Assembly (NCBI GenBank): GCA_029860565.1
Contig: JAOUAY010000041.1
Coordinates: 1-8,215, forward strand
DNA length: 8,215 bases
From: Candidatus Nitrosopumilus sp.
GTDB lineage: Archaea; Thermoproteota; Nitrososphaeria; Nitrososphaerales; Nitrosopumilaceae
Reading direction: 5' to 3'
Shown: positions 1-6,553 of the stretch, in pieces
Position numbering within the stretch: the stretch's first letter is position 1
Layout: the number at the start of each line of letters is the position of its first letter
Notes under the pieces: generated by a model
What the model saw: the letters and a program-made list of their open reading frames with translations, nothing else
Told to the model about the DNA's origin: nothing
Database searches by the model: none
Translations under genes and position numbers: made by a program

Positions 1-97
1 ATCTCCCTTTCGTATTTATTATGCCCGCAAATCTAATTTTTTTATCAATTTTTATTTTTTCACAAATTATATTGTAATCTAAAATTCTATTATCCAA
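1..97 (-). CDS. Small roadblock-like archaeal protein, N-terminal part only (runs off left edge)
   Basis: About 32 codons are visible before the window ends. They read, after a TTG start, MDNRILDYN then ICEKIKIDKKIRFAGIIN and TKGR. The pattern 'cluster of charged helix, IRFAGIIN, x-KG' is the start of a small family abundant in ammonia-oxidising archaea, with a roadblock/LC7-like profile; the family name is from memory (possibly DUF6659). The intact gene at 6553 has the equivalent stretch NIRYVGIVNAYGR. The TTG start is chosen because AGGA lies at 103-106, 5 bases upstream, no ATG or GTG is available in this frame, and an in-frame stop lies upstream. Members have no established biochemical role; roadblock folds usually act as dimerising scaffolds for small GTPases. 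The gene lies on the same strand as glnA, 96 bases downstream of its stop. It is partial because of the window edge, not visibly broken. Confidence 0.68.
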   Translation of the reverse strand, partial: MDNRILDYNIICEKIKIDKKIRFAGIINTKGR

Positions 98-193
98 CGT
101 TGTCCTGTCATAAATATTTGTGATTGAATAACTTTATGATGTAACAAATGTAAAAATTTGAAATATTTCCTCAGGTAATCTTGAATTTACTTT

Positions 194-1693
194 CTACACA
201 TTACTGTATAAGTAAAATTCTCTTGGGGATGGTAATGAAAACACAGAGATGTGTTCATGTCTTTTAATTTCACAGTATTCTTCAAGGAAATCTTTTGCAA
301 AGACGGATTGAAGATATTCGTCATCTGATTCTAATGCCTCAATTGCCTCTCTTAATGCAACAGGTAATTTTTTAATTCCCATTTCACGTTTTTTCTTTTC
401 AGAAAGTTTGTAGATGTTCATATTTACTGGATCTGGAGGCTGGATCTTCTTTTTAATACCATCAAGGCCAGCTAAAAGCATAGCTGACTGGGCCAAATAG
501 ATGTTGGCACTAGGATCAGGTATTCTAGATTCTATCCTTTTTCGAGTTTCCATGTTTTTATGATGAGATGGAATTCTAATGCATGCGGATCTATTACTTC
601 TACTCCATGCTAAATTAGTGGGTGCCTCAAAACCAGGAACTAGTCTCCTGTAAGAGTTGGTAGTAGGATTTGTTATTGCACAAAGAGATCCTGCATGTTC
701 AAGCAATCCTCCAATATAATATTGTGCAGTTTGACTTAGTTCGGCATACTCGTCATTTGGATCATAAAATGTGTTAACTTTTTTACCGTTTTCTTCCTTC
801 CACAAACTTTGGCTTATGTGCATAGCAGATCCATTATCCACTTCTAATGGCTTTGCCATAAAATTTGCGACACTACCACGTTTTGCTGCTACTTCTTTTG
901 TAGTCTTTTTCATGGTAATTACATTGTCTGCCATTGGAAGCAACTCATCATACTCCATCTGTATCTCTCCTTGTCCTGCAGTTGCAACCTCATGATGATG
1001 GGCCTCTATTTTAATTCCAAAATAATTATGCAATGTACTTGCTATTTCATCTCTAGTAGAACTAAGACTATCAGCTGGCGGAGCTGGGAAATACCCGCCT
1101 TTTATTGGAATCATATGGCCACTTCCATTGTCAGTTGACCATGGTGCCTCCCTTGATTCAATTGAGTAACCAGTTCCTCCAGACCAGTTAACAGTGGACA
1201 TTGGAGTTGGACCTAGAACAATCTTGTCAAATATGAAAAATTCAACTTCTGGGCCAAAATAACACTTGTCAAAACCCATTTCTTTTGCAATCTCACATCC
1301 CCTTTCTGCTATGTATCTGGAATCCCTGGAATAACGTTTTCCAGAATATCCCTCGTGAATGTTTACAAAAAAACGTGCTGATTTGGTGCGGTAATTGGTC
1401 TGTTCTCTTTCTTTATAACCCATATCAAAAAAATCTGGATTTATTGCAAAAGTATTAGGATCAGGAGTTAAGAGCATGTCTGAGTCATAAATCTCTTTGA
1501 ATCCTTTAATCGAACTGCCATCAAGTCGTGGCAATCCTTGGGAAAATGCCTCTTCAGTTATATCCTCACTGGAAATGCTAAGTTGTTGTAATACCCCAAA
1601 TGGATCGCAAAATTGTAGTCTAACCCATTCTATTTCTGATTTTTTTATATCTTCAATTATTTTTGTAATTTTTTGGTCTGATTCGTTACTCAT
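194..1693 (-). CDS. glnA: Glutamine synthetase, type I
   Basis: Makes glutamine from glutamate, ammonia and ATP in the cytoplasm; GSI enzymes are dodecamers. Counting from the ATG at 1693 (499 residues), the motifs run in order: DGSSIKGF near residue 58 (the loop with the Asp that deprotonates ammonium), GPEVEFFIF near 147 with metal-ligand glutamates, HHHEVATAGQGEI near 232, a DNGSAMHISQSLWK block near 286, NPTTNSYRRLVPGFEAP near 342, and NRSACIRIP near 367 with the glutamate-binding arginine. NIYKLS near 427 aligns with the region of the adenylylated tyrosine of bacterial enzymes, although archaea are not known to use that control. Length is slightly above the usual 440-470. An upstream in-frame TTG at 1705 is possible, but GGTGA at 1699-1703 sits 5 bases before the ATG and would lie inside the longer reading, so the ATG is preferred. 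It diverges from the glutamate-synthase-like operon. A gamma-glutamylmethylamide synthetase role is an alternative, less likely given the complete GS motifs. Confidence 0.95.
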   Translation of the reverse strand: MSNESDQKITKIIEDIKKSEIEWVRLQFCDPFGVLQQLSISSEDITEEAFSQGLPRLDGSSIKGFKEIYDSDMLLTPDPNTFAINPDFFDMGYKEREQTNYRTKSARFFVNIHEGYSGKRYSRDSRYIAERGCEIAKEMGFDKCYFGPEVEFFIFDKIVLGPTPMSTVNWSGGTGYSIESREAPWSTDNGSGHMIPIKGGYFPAPPADSLSSTRDEIASTLHNYFGIKIEAHHHEVATAGQGEIQMEYDELLPMADNVITMKKTTKEVAAKRGSVANFMAKPLEVDNGSAMHISQSLWKEENGKKVNTFYDPNDEYAELSQTAQYYIGGLLEHAGSLCAITNPTTNSYRRLVPGFEAPTNLAWSRSNRSACIRIPSHHKNMETRKRIESRIPDPSANIYLAQSAMLLAGLDGIKKKIQPPDPVNMNIYKLSEKKKREMGIKKLPVALREAIEALESDDEYLQSVFAKDFLEEYCEIKRHEHISVFSLPSPREFYLYSNV

Positions 1694-1698
1694 ATTTT

Positions 1699-1703
1699 TC
1701 ACC
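1699..1703 (-). promoter_or_regulatory. Ribosome binding site deciding the glnA start
   Basis: GGTGA on the minus strand, complementary to the archaeal 16S rRNA 3' end, ends 5 bases before the ATG at 1693. It supports that ATG over the in-frame TTG at 1705 and implies that the glnA mRNA carries a leader. AT-rich TATA candidates upstream on the same strand are TTTAGAAAAT (1728-1737) and GCATAAAAT (1711-1719). The first would place the transcript start near 1707, giving a short leader that includes this site; I cannot choose between them with certainty. Confidence 0.6.
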
Positions 1704-1774
1704 AAAGATTATTTTATGCAAACTGCTATTTTCTAAACTCAAACCATCAAAAATCTCTTGTTTTGACAGGTTCA

Positions 1775-1795
1775 CATCTTAAAAGAATTAAGATG
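1775..1795. promoter_or_regulatory. Perfect 8-bp dyad between glnA and the glutamate-synthase-like operon, probable operator
   Basis: CATCTTAA-N5-TTAAGATG: the left arm is 1775-1782, the spacer AAGAA and the right arm 1788-1795, with exact complementarity. It lies about 82 bases upstream of glnA and 85 bases upstream of the operon start, so a regulator bound here could act on both divergent promoters. The symmetric shape fits a dimeric regulator such as an Lrp/AsnC-type protein, but no regulator is encoded in the window. It does not match the GGAA-N6-TTCC site of the euryarchaeal nitrogen repressor NrpR. A transcribed hairpin is less likely because the site is probably upstream of both transcripts. 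Confidence 0.45.
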
Positions 1796-1837
1796 GGTAT
1801 TTAATTCTATTGGTAATAAATGGTATTAATCGGTAAT
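1796..1837 (+). repeat. GGTAWT direct repeats at helical spacing upstream of the operon TATA box
   Basis: GGTAAT at 1812, GGTATT at 1822 and GGTAAT at 1832 repeat every 10 bases, one helical turn; another GGTATT begins at 1796. The array starts directly after the dyad and ends about 12 bases before the TATA box, where an archaeal activator or repressor would bind. In such AT-rich DNA short repeats arise by chance, but three copies at exact 10-base spacing next to a promoter are notable. Regulatory function is inferred only. Confidence 0.35.
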
Positions 1838-1848
1838 GATAACCAATC

Positions 1849-1880
1849 TTTTTATAGGAATGTGAAAAAATAAAGAGAAA
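1849..1880 (+). promoter_or_regulatory. TATA box of the glutamate-synthase-like operon; leaderless start
   Basis: TTTTTATA at 1849-1856 is centred about 27 bases before the ATG at 1880. In archaea transcription begins about 25-27 bases from the TATA centre, so the mRNA probably starts at or next to the A of the ATG. No GGTGA-type site lies at a usable distance from this ATG, which agrees with a leaderless first gene. Confidence 0.6.
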
Positions 1881-3358
1881 TGCCATTGCACAAAGATATT
1901 ATGAATTTTCGATGGGACATGGCCAAGGTTGTAAAAAATGAAGGTCATGTAGCTGATCTAAAAAGCCTCCTACTAGATGCACAAAAAGCATCTGATGGAC
2001 TAGTCCCTTATGCAAGTCTGGGGGCGCATTCTCAAAATGATTATTTTTCAAACATGGTGATTAATAATGCAAAAATAAATTCAACGCAAGATTATTCTGA
2101 TGTTGATTCTTCCTTAATAATCGGAGGACGATACTCTAAAAAAATTATCAAAACAGATGTTCCTTTCTCAGTAGCTGGTATGAGTTATGGTTCAATAAAA
2201 CTGCCTGCAAAAATATCAATGCATTTTGCATTAAACAAACTTGCAAAAAATGGAATCAAGGTTTTGATGAATACAGGTGAGGGAGGTGCCTTGCCATGGG
2301 AAGTTTATGGTACAGAAAAATCTAGGGAAAAACTATCAAAAACTCATTGGGATTCAATTTTACAGTTTACGGACAAACTGCTAAAAGCAAATCACTTGGA
2401 AGAAATAGATATCGATGAATTATTCACTAGAGAATATCCACTAGTGGTTCAATATGCGTCTGGTAGATTTTGGAAGGATCCTGCCTATCTTCTAAATGCT
2501 GATGGCATTGAGATAAAAATTGGTCAGGGAGCAAAGATAGGTCACGGAGGAATACTTCCAGGATCCAAAGTAACAGAACTGGTTGCAGAAAATCGCGGAA
2601 TACTTGCACACAAACCCGCCCATTCTCCATCAAGGCATCTGGATATTTTAGGGCCTGAAGATTTGGTTGCAAAAGTACTTGAACTCAGAGAATTAACAAA
2701 CTGGGAAATCCCAATAATTGTAAAAGTTGGTGCATCACGTATTTATGATGATATGGAAATTATTCTAAAATCATATGCAGACTGTGCAACTGTTGATGGA
2801 TTGGTCGGGGGAACCGGAGCTGCGCCATATGAAGTCAGGGAAGATATTGGAATTAATACCATAGCATCACTACGTCCGATTCGAGATGCAATTAATGATT
2901 ACTATGAGACACATGATAAAGATGGTTTCAAACTAGTAGTAAATGGAGGCATTTGGGATTCAGAAAGAATTGCTAAAACAATTGCTCTTGGGGCAAATGG
3001 TGTTGGAATTGGAACTGGATTTTTACTTGCGATGGGGTGTACCTTAATTCAGGAATGCCATACAGATATCTGTCCTGCTGGAATTACAGGATCCCATGAG
3101 AAGCTTGATGTGGAAAAAAGTGCTGAGGGAATTTTTAACTATATCAAAGCAACAAAAATTGAACTGCAAAATATTGCAGGCTCACTAGGAAGGAAAAAGA
3201 TAGAAGATATAGAAATGACTGATATTTCAGTAAATGACCTGTTGACCAGCATAATTTCAGAACTTCCCTTCTTTGATGGAACAAATCATATTTCAAAAAT
3301 CCGCTCAAAAATAGACAATTCGATTAATGCTCTTAATTTACAAGGTGAAAAAATTTGA
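1880..3358 (+). CDS. FMN-binding glutamate-synthase-type catalytic subunit (GlxD / MgsC / archaeal GltB-like)
   Basis: 492 residues covering the FMN and 3Fe-4S part of glutamate synthase as a separate protein. Visible motifs: AGMSYGSIKLPAK from residue 99, MNTGEGG near 130, IEIKIGQGAKIGHGGILPG at 210-228, VDGLVGGTGAAP at 305-316 (FMN/2-oxoglutarate barrel), NGGIWDS near 355, and the cluster cysteines C387, C393 and C398 in the canonical C-x5-C-x4-C spacing. In glutamate synthase this barrel receives ammonia from glutamine and reductively aminates 2-oxoglutarate; in N-methylglutamate synthase the homologous subunit acts on glutamate and methylamine. The SPSRHLDILGPEDL and DIGINTIASLRP stretches look more like the GlxD/MgsC branch than large bacterial GltB. 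There is no N-terminal ferredoxin domain as seen in some archaeal versions. It is first in a tightly packed four-gene operon with a likely leaderless mRNA. An alternative in-frame ATG lies at 1901. Family is certain; exact substrate is not. Confidence 0.88.
   Translation: MPLHKDIMNFRWDMAKVVKNEGHVADLKSLLLDAQKASDGLVPYASLGAHSQNDYFSNMVINNAKINSTQDYSDVDSSLIIGGRYSKKIIKTDVPFSVAGMSYGSIKLPAKISMHFALNKLAKNGIKVLMNTGEGGALPWEVYGTEKSREKLSKTHWDSILQFTDKLLKANHLEEIDIDELFTREYPLVVQYASGRFWKDPAYLLNADGIEIKIGQGAKIGHGGILPGSKVTELVAENRGILAHKPAHSPSRHLDILGPEDLVAKVLELRELTNWEIPIIVKVGASRIYDDMEIILKSYADCATVDGLVGGTGAAPYEVREDIGINTIASLRPIRDAINDYYETHDKDGFKLVVNGGIWDSERIAKTIALGANGVGIGTGFLLAMGCTLIQECHTDICPAGITGSHEKLDVEKSAEGIFNYIKATKIELQNIAGSLGRKKIEDIEMTDISVNDLLTSIISELPFFDGTNHISKIRSKIDNSINALNLQGEKI
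3344..3348 (+). promoter_or_regulatory. Ribosome binding site deciding a TTG start
   Basis: GGTGA inside the last codons of the catalytic subunit ends 6 bases before the TTG at 3355. That TTG shares bases with the upstream TGA stop, forming TTGA. The spacing and the fact that the reading frame fills the rest of the interval make TTG the best start for the second operon gene and suggest translational coupling. Confidence 0.65.
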
Positions 3359-4500
3359 GACTAAATGAAAAAGCCGTAATTAGGAAATCCATATTGGAAC
3401 TTTGCAATACGGGTTTACCAAGAAAAGAGTCCACCGATGATGTAATAAGAACAATCAGGGAAAAAAGCCGTTCTGAAAAAGAGGGAAATTTATGGGAATA
3501 CATAGTTGCACTTGGCGCACAATTGTCTAGACCTCCATTTGATCCATATAGGGAGAAAATTAAACTCGCAACCAAAATTGGACGAAAAGGAGATCAAAAA
3601 ATATCTTTGAAAATACCAATTTTAATTTACGGTGAATTTGATCTGTCTCAAAGTTCAAAAGATGCACTGAATTTGGCCTTGAATAATTTAGATGACAACA
3701 GATCAACTGTTGGACTAATATCAAGAGATGAACCTTGTGATGAAAGGAAATATCCGCACTTTCAGATATTGGATGACGTTAGCAAACTGGCTGACCCCGA
3801 CGGAATTGTGTTAGAGTATGCCGGAGTCAAAACAGAAGAAAAGATTGAAAAAATTCGCAAAGAATTTGATGGTCCTATTATAGTTGAAGTAGATGAGTAT
3901 TTCTCATATTATACAGGCAATCTGCTTGAATTAGGTGTTGATGGGATTTTAGTAAACACTGACAATATAACAAAAAGCGAAAAGTATGACGGAAAACATG
4001 CAATTGCAGTCATACACGATGCAAGATTAGCTATAAACGAATTTTACAGAGGAAAGGAGAATGACGGTGCCTGCTTAGTTGTTGCAGGTGATGTAAACAA
4101 TGCAGGAAAGATGGTAAAAGCGGCAGGATTGGGCGCAGATGTTATTGGTTATGACACTAGTCTTTTGATTGCTAGAGTCGGTCATCATTCAGAAAATTTC
4201 TTTGATGAAGAAATTACAGCACAAAAAATTTTCAACCATATGATTGCCACAAAAAGTGAATTAACAGGCATTCCTGCAGCCATTGGATATAGTGACTTTC
4301 ACAATTTATCTCCCAGTGACTTTAGAACATCCAGTATCAAGGCAAGTGTGCAAGGAAACATTCCTTTGGAAGGCGTAGATAAAACCTATAGAAACATAGT
4401 TGAGGAAATACTTGAAGAGCATATCAATACAAAAAATATTTCAGTTAACCAACAAGAAAAACAGAAAATCATTAACCTGGTAATGGAAGGGGAAAATTAA
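3355..4500 (+). CDS. Degenerate paralogue of the FMN glutamate-synthase subunit (probable non-catalytic subunit)
   Basis: 381 residues with no obvious family motif, but it can be aligned by eye to the preceding gene. KIGRKGDQKISLKIPILIYG (75-93) matches IGGRYSKKIIKTDVPFSVAG; ARLAINEFYRGKENDG (223-238) matches IRDAINDYYETHDKDG; LVVAGDVNNAGKMVKAAGLGA matches LVVNGGIWDSERIAKTIALGA; AQKIFNHMIATKSEL (289-303) matches AEGIFNYIKATKIEL. The functional motifs are gone: QGAKIGHGGILPG lies in a segment of roughly 100 residues that is deleted, GGTGAAP is replaced by VNTDNIT near 200, NTGEGG by SRDEP, and all three cluster cysteines are absent. The frame is intact and tightly coupled on both sides, so it is not a pseudogene. 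I infer a tandem duplication that became a structural or regulatory partner of the catalytic subunit. The start is TTG, supported by GGTGA six bases upstream. Confidence 0.8.
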   Translation: MRLNEKAVIRKSILELCNTGLPRKESTDDVIRTIREKSRSEKEGNLWEYIVALGAQLSRPPFDPYREKIKLATKIGRKGDQKISLKIPILIYGEFDLSQSSKDALNLALNNLDDNRSTVGLISRDEPCDERKYPHFQILDDVSKLADPDGIVLEYAGVKTEEKIEKIRKEFDGPIIVEVDEYFSYYTGNLLELGVDGILVNTDNITKSEKYDGKHAIAVIHDARLAINEFYRGKENDGACLVVAGDVNNAGKMVKAAGLGADVIGYDTSLLIARVGHHSENFFDEEITAQKIFNHMIATKSELTGIPAAIGYSDFHNLSPSDFRTSSIKASVQGNIPLEGVDKTYRNIVEEILEEHINTKNISVNQQEKQKIINLVMEGEN

Positions 4501-5358
4501 ATGTGCGGAATTTGTGGACTCATGATGGATGATGTTGAATTACGCCATTCTCCCGTAGGCTCAATTTTGCAAGATATGATGGAAAGTCAGCAGATAAGAG
4601 CTCAGGATGGAGCTGGAATCGCGATATTCAACAAAAGTAACGCGGGAGATTCTTTCAAAATAAAGAATTTTAGAAAAGAAGAAATGTCTGATTATGCCAT
4701 TGATGAGGTTAAATCCTCATCAGAAAATGTATCTGAGAATTTACAAAAAATAAGCCAAGATCCTGAATGTCACTTTTTTAGTTTTGAAAACGAAATGACT
4801 ATATTCAAAGAAACTGGATTGGCCAAAGACCTTGATAAAAAATTTGGCATACGAAAAATGAATGGTTCTCATGGCATAGGCCATCTAAGAATTGCAACAA
4901 GCAGCAGAGTAACTCCATACAATACTCATCCATTCAGCACTACAATCCTACCCGATATTGCAATAGTTCACAATGGAGAGATTACAAATTACAACATGTT
5001 AAGGGATTCGCTAGAATTGGAAGGATTTACATTTCATACAGATAGCGACTCAGAAGTTATCGCCGTTTTTCTAGCAAGCAGAATACTCAAGCATGGAGAC
5101 ATAGAAAGGGCCCATCGTGAATTTGTAGCAAAAGCTGATGGTCCCTTTACTTACATAGCTGCTACTTCTGATTCGATTGCAATTGTACGGGATAAATTTG
5201 GGACAAGAAAAGGCATCATAGGCTATAATCCAGGAACTAATGGTCAGCCTCCATTTTGGGCAATGGCCACTGATTTGTCTGCACTTGATGTAGTAGGAGC
5301 TACAACAAAAATAGAGACACCCCATCCCGGGAAACCAAGAATCTTTTACAGGAACTAA
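4501..5358 (+). CDS. Class II glutamine amidotransferase subunit (GlxB / MgsA-like, GltB amidotransferase domain)
   Basis: 285 residues forming a stand-alone Ntn-type glutaminase. The protein begins MCGICGL, so Cys2 becomes the N-terminal nucleophile after removal of Met. RAQDGAGIAIF (33-43), GHLRIAT with R130, HNGEI (157-161) and DSDSEVIA (181-188) are the glutamine-binding and oxyanion motifs of class II enzymes. RDKFGTRKGIIGY near 230 and ATDLSAL near 257 follow the usual order. Its job is to hydrolyse glutamine and pass ammonia to a synthase partner, here most likely the FMN subunit two genes upstream. Compared with purF or asnB it has only the amidotransferase domain, as in GlxB and MgsA. 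Residues about 45-120 are an insertion-like acidic and lysine-rich stretch that I cannot align to a motif. The ATG directly follows the upstream TAA with no gap, and AAGGGGA lies 7 bases before it. Confidence 0.9.
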   Translation: MCGICGLMMDDVELRHSPVGSILQDMMESQQIRAQDGAGIAIFNKSNAGDSFKIKNFRKEEMSDYAIDEVKSSSENVSENLQKISQDPECHFFSFENEMTIFKETGLAKDLDKKFGIRKMNGSHGIGHLRIATSSRVTPYNTHPFSTTILPDIAIVHNGEITNYNMLRDSLELEGFTFHTDSDSEVIAVFLASRILKHGDIERAHREFVAKADGPFTYIAATSDSIAIVRDKFGTRKGIIGYNPGTNGQPPFWAMATDLSALDVVGATTKIETPHPGKPRIFYRN

Positions 5359-5359
5359 A

Positions 5360-6271
5360 ATGTACACATTGGATATTGATGAAATAAGGGCTTTGGCAAA
5401 TGATGTCACTTCTACAAGTTCAGGTTCTAACGAATTTGATTTGTTAAAGAAAAAACTAGATGAAAGATTTCAAGTATCCATTCCAGAAGGTTTGAAAAAT
5501 GCCGCAATTGAAAAATTTGGAGATGTTGCCAGTGCTCCTATACTGTATGAAAATCTAACAAACTCCATACTTCGAAAAAAAATTGAAGACGGTGAAAATA
5601 ACATAATCATAAAAAATCCCAGAGCACTCTACAGAATTGGCGTTTTTGGTTTCTCAGAGCCCGTAAATCTGAATCTAACCGTAGAGGGAAACGTGGGTAA
5701 CTTTTTTGGAGCATTTTGTAATTTTAATGGAACATGGACAGTAAAGGGTCATGCGGAAAATGGATTGGCAGACAAAGGATATTGCGGAAAATTTGTAATA
5801 GATGGCCTAGCCACTGAGCTTGTAGGACAGAACAACCAATCAACCAATTACAGTCATGGTGTTGACATTCTAGTCAGAAAGGGCTGTATGGAAAGAGCAA
5901 TGGCTCAGGCAAGAGGCGGCAATCTGGTAACATTTGGAGCAGGATTCAATTCAGGACTATACATGTCAGATGGAATTTTGATGAATTTGGGTGAACCAGG
6001 TGAATTATTTGGACCAGGTATGGTTGGAGGCACAATATATACTAAACAAGGAACAACAACAGGCAAAGGAGCAGTAATAAAAAAATTGGATGAGAATGAC
6101 TATGAAAAAATAAAAAATGTTTTAAGAACATTTGAAAGGGATCTCGATATTGTAAATTTGGATGCGTTTTCTAAAACAAATTCAAAATTAGATATTACCA
6201 ACATAAAACATGACGAAATTGATTTTAGGGAATTTGAAAAGATAGTCGCAGATGAAAATACTGTACACTAA
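5360..6271 (+). CDS. GXGXG beta-helix subunit of a glutamate-synthase-like enzyme (GlxC / MgsB-like)
   Basis: 303 residues. Residues about 85-230 carry the glycine-rich repeat of the GXGXG (glutamate synthase alpha C-terminal) domain: VEGNVGNFFGAF (108-119), VKGHAENGLADKGYCGKFVIDG (128-149), ARGGNLVTFGAGFNSGLYMSDG (184-205), LGEPGELFGPGMVGGTIY (210-227). In glutamate synthase this right-handed beta-helix has no active site and holds the amidotransferase and FMN domains together; here it would join separate subunits. The first 85 residues and the last 70 are charged extensions without a motif I recognise. A related fold occurs in FwdC/FmdC of formylmethanofuran dehydrogenase, but the neighbours make that unlikely. 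Its ATG is one base after the upstream stop, with AGGA at 5350-5353. It is the last gene of the operon. Confidence 0.85.
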   Translation: MYTLDIDEIRALANDVTSTSSGSNEFDLLKKKLDERFQVSIPEGLKNAAIEKFGDVASAPILYENLTNSILRKKIEDGENNIIIKNPRALYRIGVFGFSEPVNLNLTVEGNVGNFFGAFCNFNGTWTVKGHAENGLADKGYCGKFVIDGLATELVGQNNQSTNYSHGVDILVRKGCMERAMAQARGGNLVTFGAGFNSGLYMSDGILMNLGEPGELFGPGMVGGTIYTKQGTTTGKGAVIKKLDENDYEKIKNVLRTFERDLDIVNLDAFSKTNSKLDITNIKHDEIDFREFEKIVADENTVH

Positions 6272-6284
6272 ATTATGTCTAAAA

Positions 6285-6294
6285 TTGTTTTTCT
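6285..6294 (+). terminator. Possible T-rich terminator of the operon
   Basis: TTGTTTTTCT begins 14 bases after the stop of the GXGXG gene. Archaeal RNA polymerase often ends at T-runs without a hairpin. In such AT-rich DNA this is weak evidence; placement at the operon end is the main argument. Confidence 0.3.
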
Positions 6295-6349
6295 AAAAAT
6301 TAATAACTAATACTAAATTGAAATTAAAGAAAATTATCTGTTTTGAATT

Positions 6350-6495
6350 TTAAGAATAAAAAGTACTGTGAATTGCATTACTAAACAATTTTGAATCTAA
6401 ATTTTTTATTTTTTCAGCAAGTTGTCCACTCCTTCTGGAGTCATACTTCTATCCAATGTTAGGTAGATTGTGATCATTGACTTATCTAGTAGCAT
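6350..6495 (-). pseudogene. Frameshifted C-terminal remnant of a roadblock-like family gene
   Basis: On the minus strand, from an ATG at 6495, the sequence reads MLLDKSMITIYLTLDRSMTP then EGVDN and stops early at 6406-6408. The right-edge gene has MILYLPMITIYLTLEKSITP then EEVKV at the same place. If one base is restored near 6419, the remnant continues AEKIKNLDSKLFSNAIHS, against AQKIKFIDNELIANAIQS in the right-edge gene, and then ends at 6350-6352. So similarity runs through and past the premature stop, which marks a one-base deletion rather than a real 29-residue protein. The N-terminal two thirds are missing: in-frame stops lie directly upstream of the ATG, and the promoter region of the divergent intact family member begins there. 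DNA similarity is still plain (ATTGTGATCATTG is shared exactly), so decay looks fairly recent. Confidence 0.75.
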
Positions 6496-6520
6496 GTTTT
6501 ATTTCTTTTAATTCAGTAAG

Positions 6521-6553
6521 AATAATTAACAAGCTCCAAACTAATTTTTAGTA
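6521..6553 (+). promoter_or_regulatory. Possible TATA box for a leaderless small gene
   Basis: AATAATTAAC at 6521-6530 is centred about 27 bases before the ATG at 6553, and no ribosome site precedes that ATG. The arrangement mirrors the one at 1849-1880. The motif is weak in AT-rich surroundings. Confidence 0.35.

Noticed and set aside
1..60. Short plus-strand hydrophobic frame beginning MPANLIFLSIFIF
   Set aside because: It is the antisense of the left-edge roadblock-like gene, whose minus-strand reading has a family signature and a ribosome site.
771..1736. Plus-strand frames opposite glnA (771-995 and 1497-1736)
   Set aside because: Fully antisense to, or overlapping the start of, an unambiguous glutamine synthetase; no motifs or start signals.
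1694..1879. NrpR-type nitrogen operator (GGAA-N6-TTCC)
   Set aside because: No such pattern is present in the intergenic region.
2427..2672. Open frame on the minus strand inside the FMN subunit gene
   Set aside because: Antisense to a conserved motif region (QGAKIGHGGILPG); no support of its own.
5071..5409. Open frame of 112 codons on the minus strand inside the amidotransferase and GXGXG genes
   Set aside because: Shadow of well-supported plus-strand genes; cysteine-, serine- and tyrosine-rich composition, no motif.
6406..6495. A 29-codon ATG-to-stop frame on the minus strand as a functional small protein
   Set aside because: Similarity to the right-edge gene continues past its stop in another frame, so it is a remnant of a longer gene.
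6496..6552. Possible further traces of the remnant upstream of its ATG (a shifted frame reads TELKEIK against TREKMQQ)
   Set aside because: Needs an extra inserted base, and the similarity is too short to separate from chance in AT-rich DNA.
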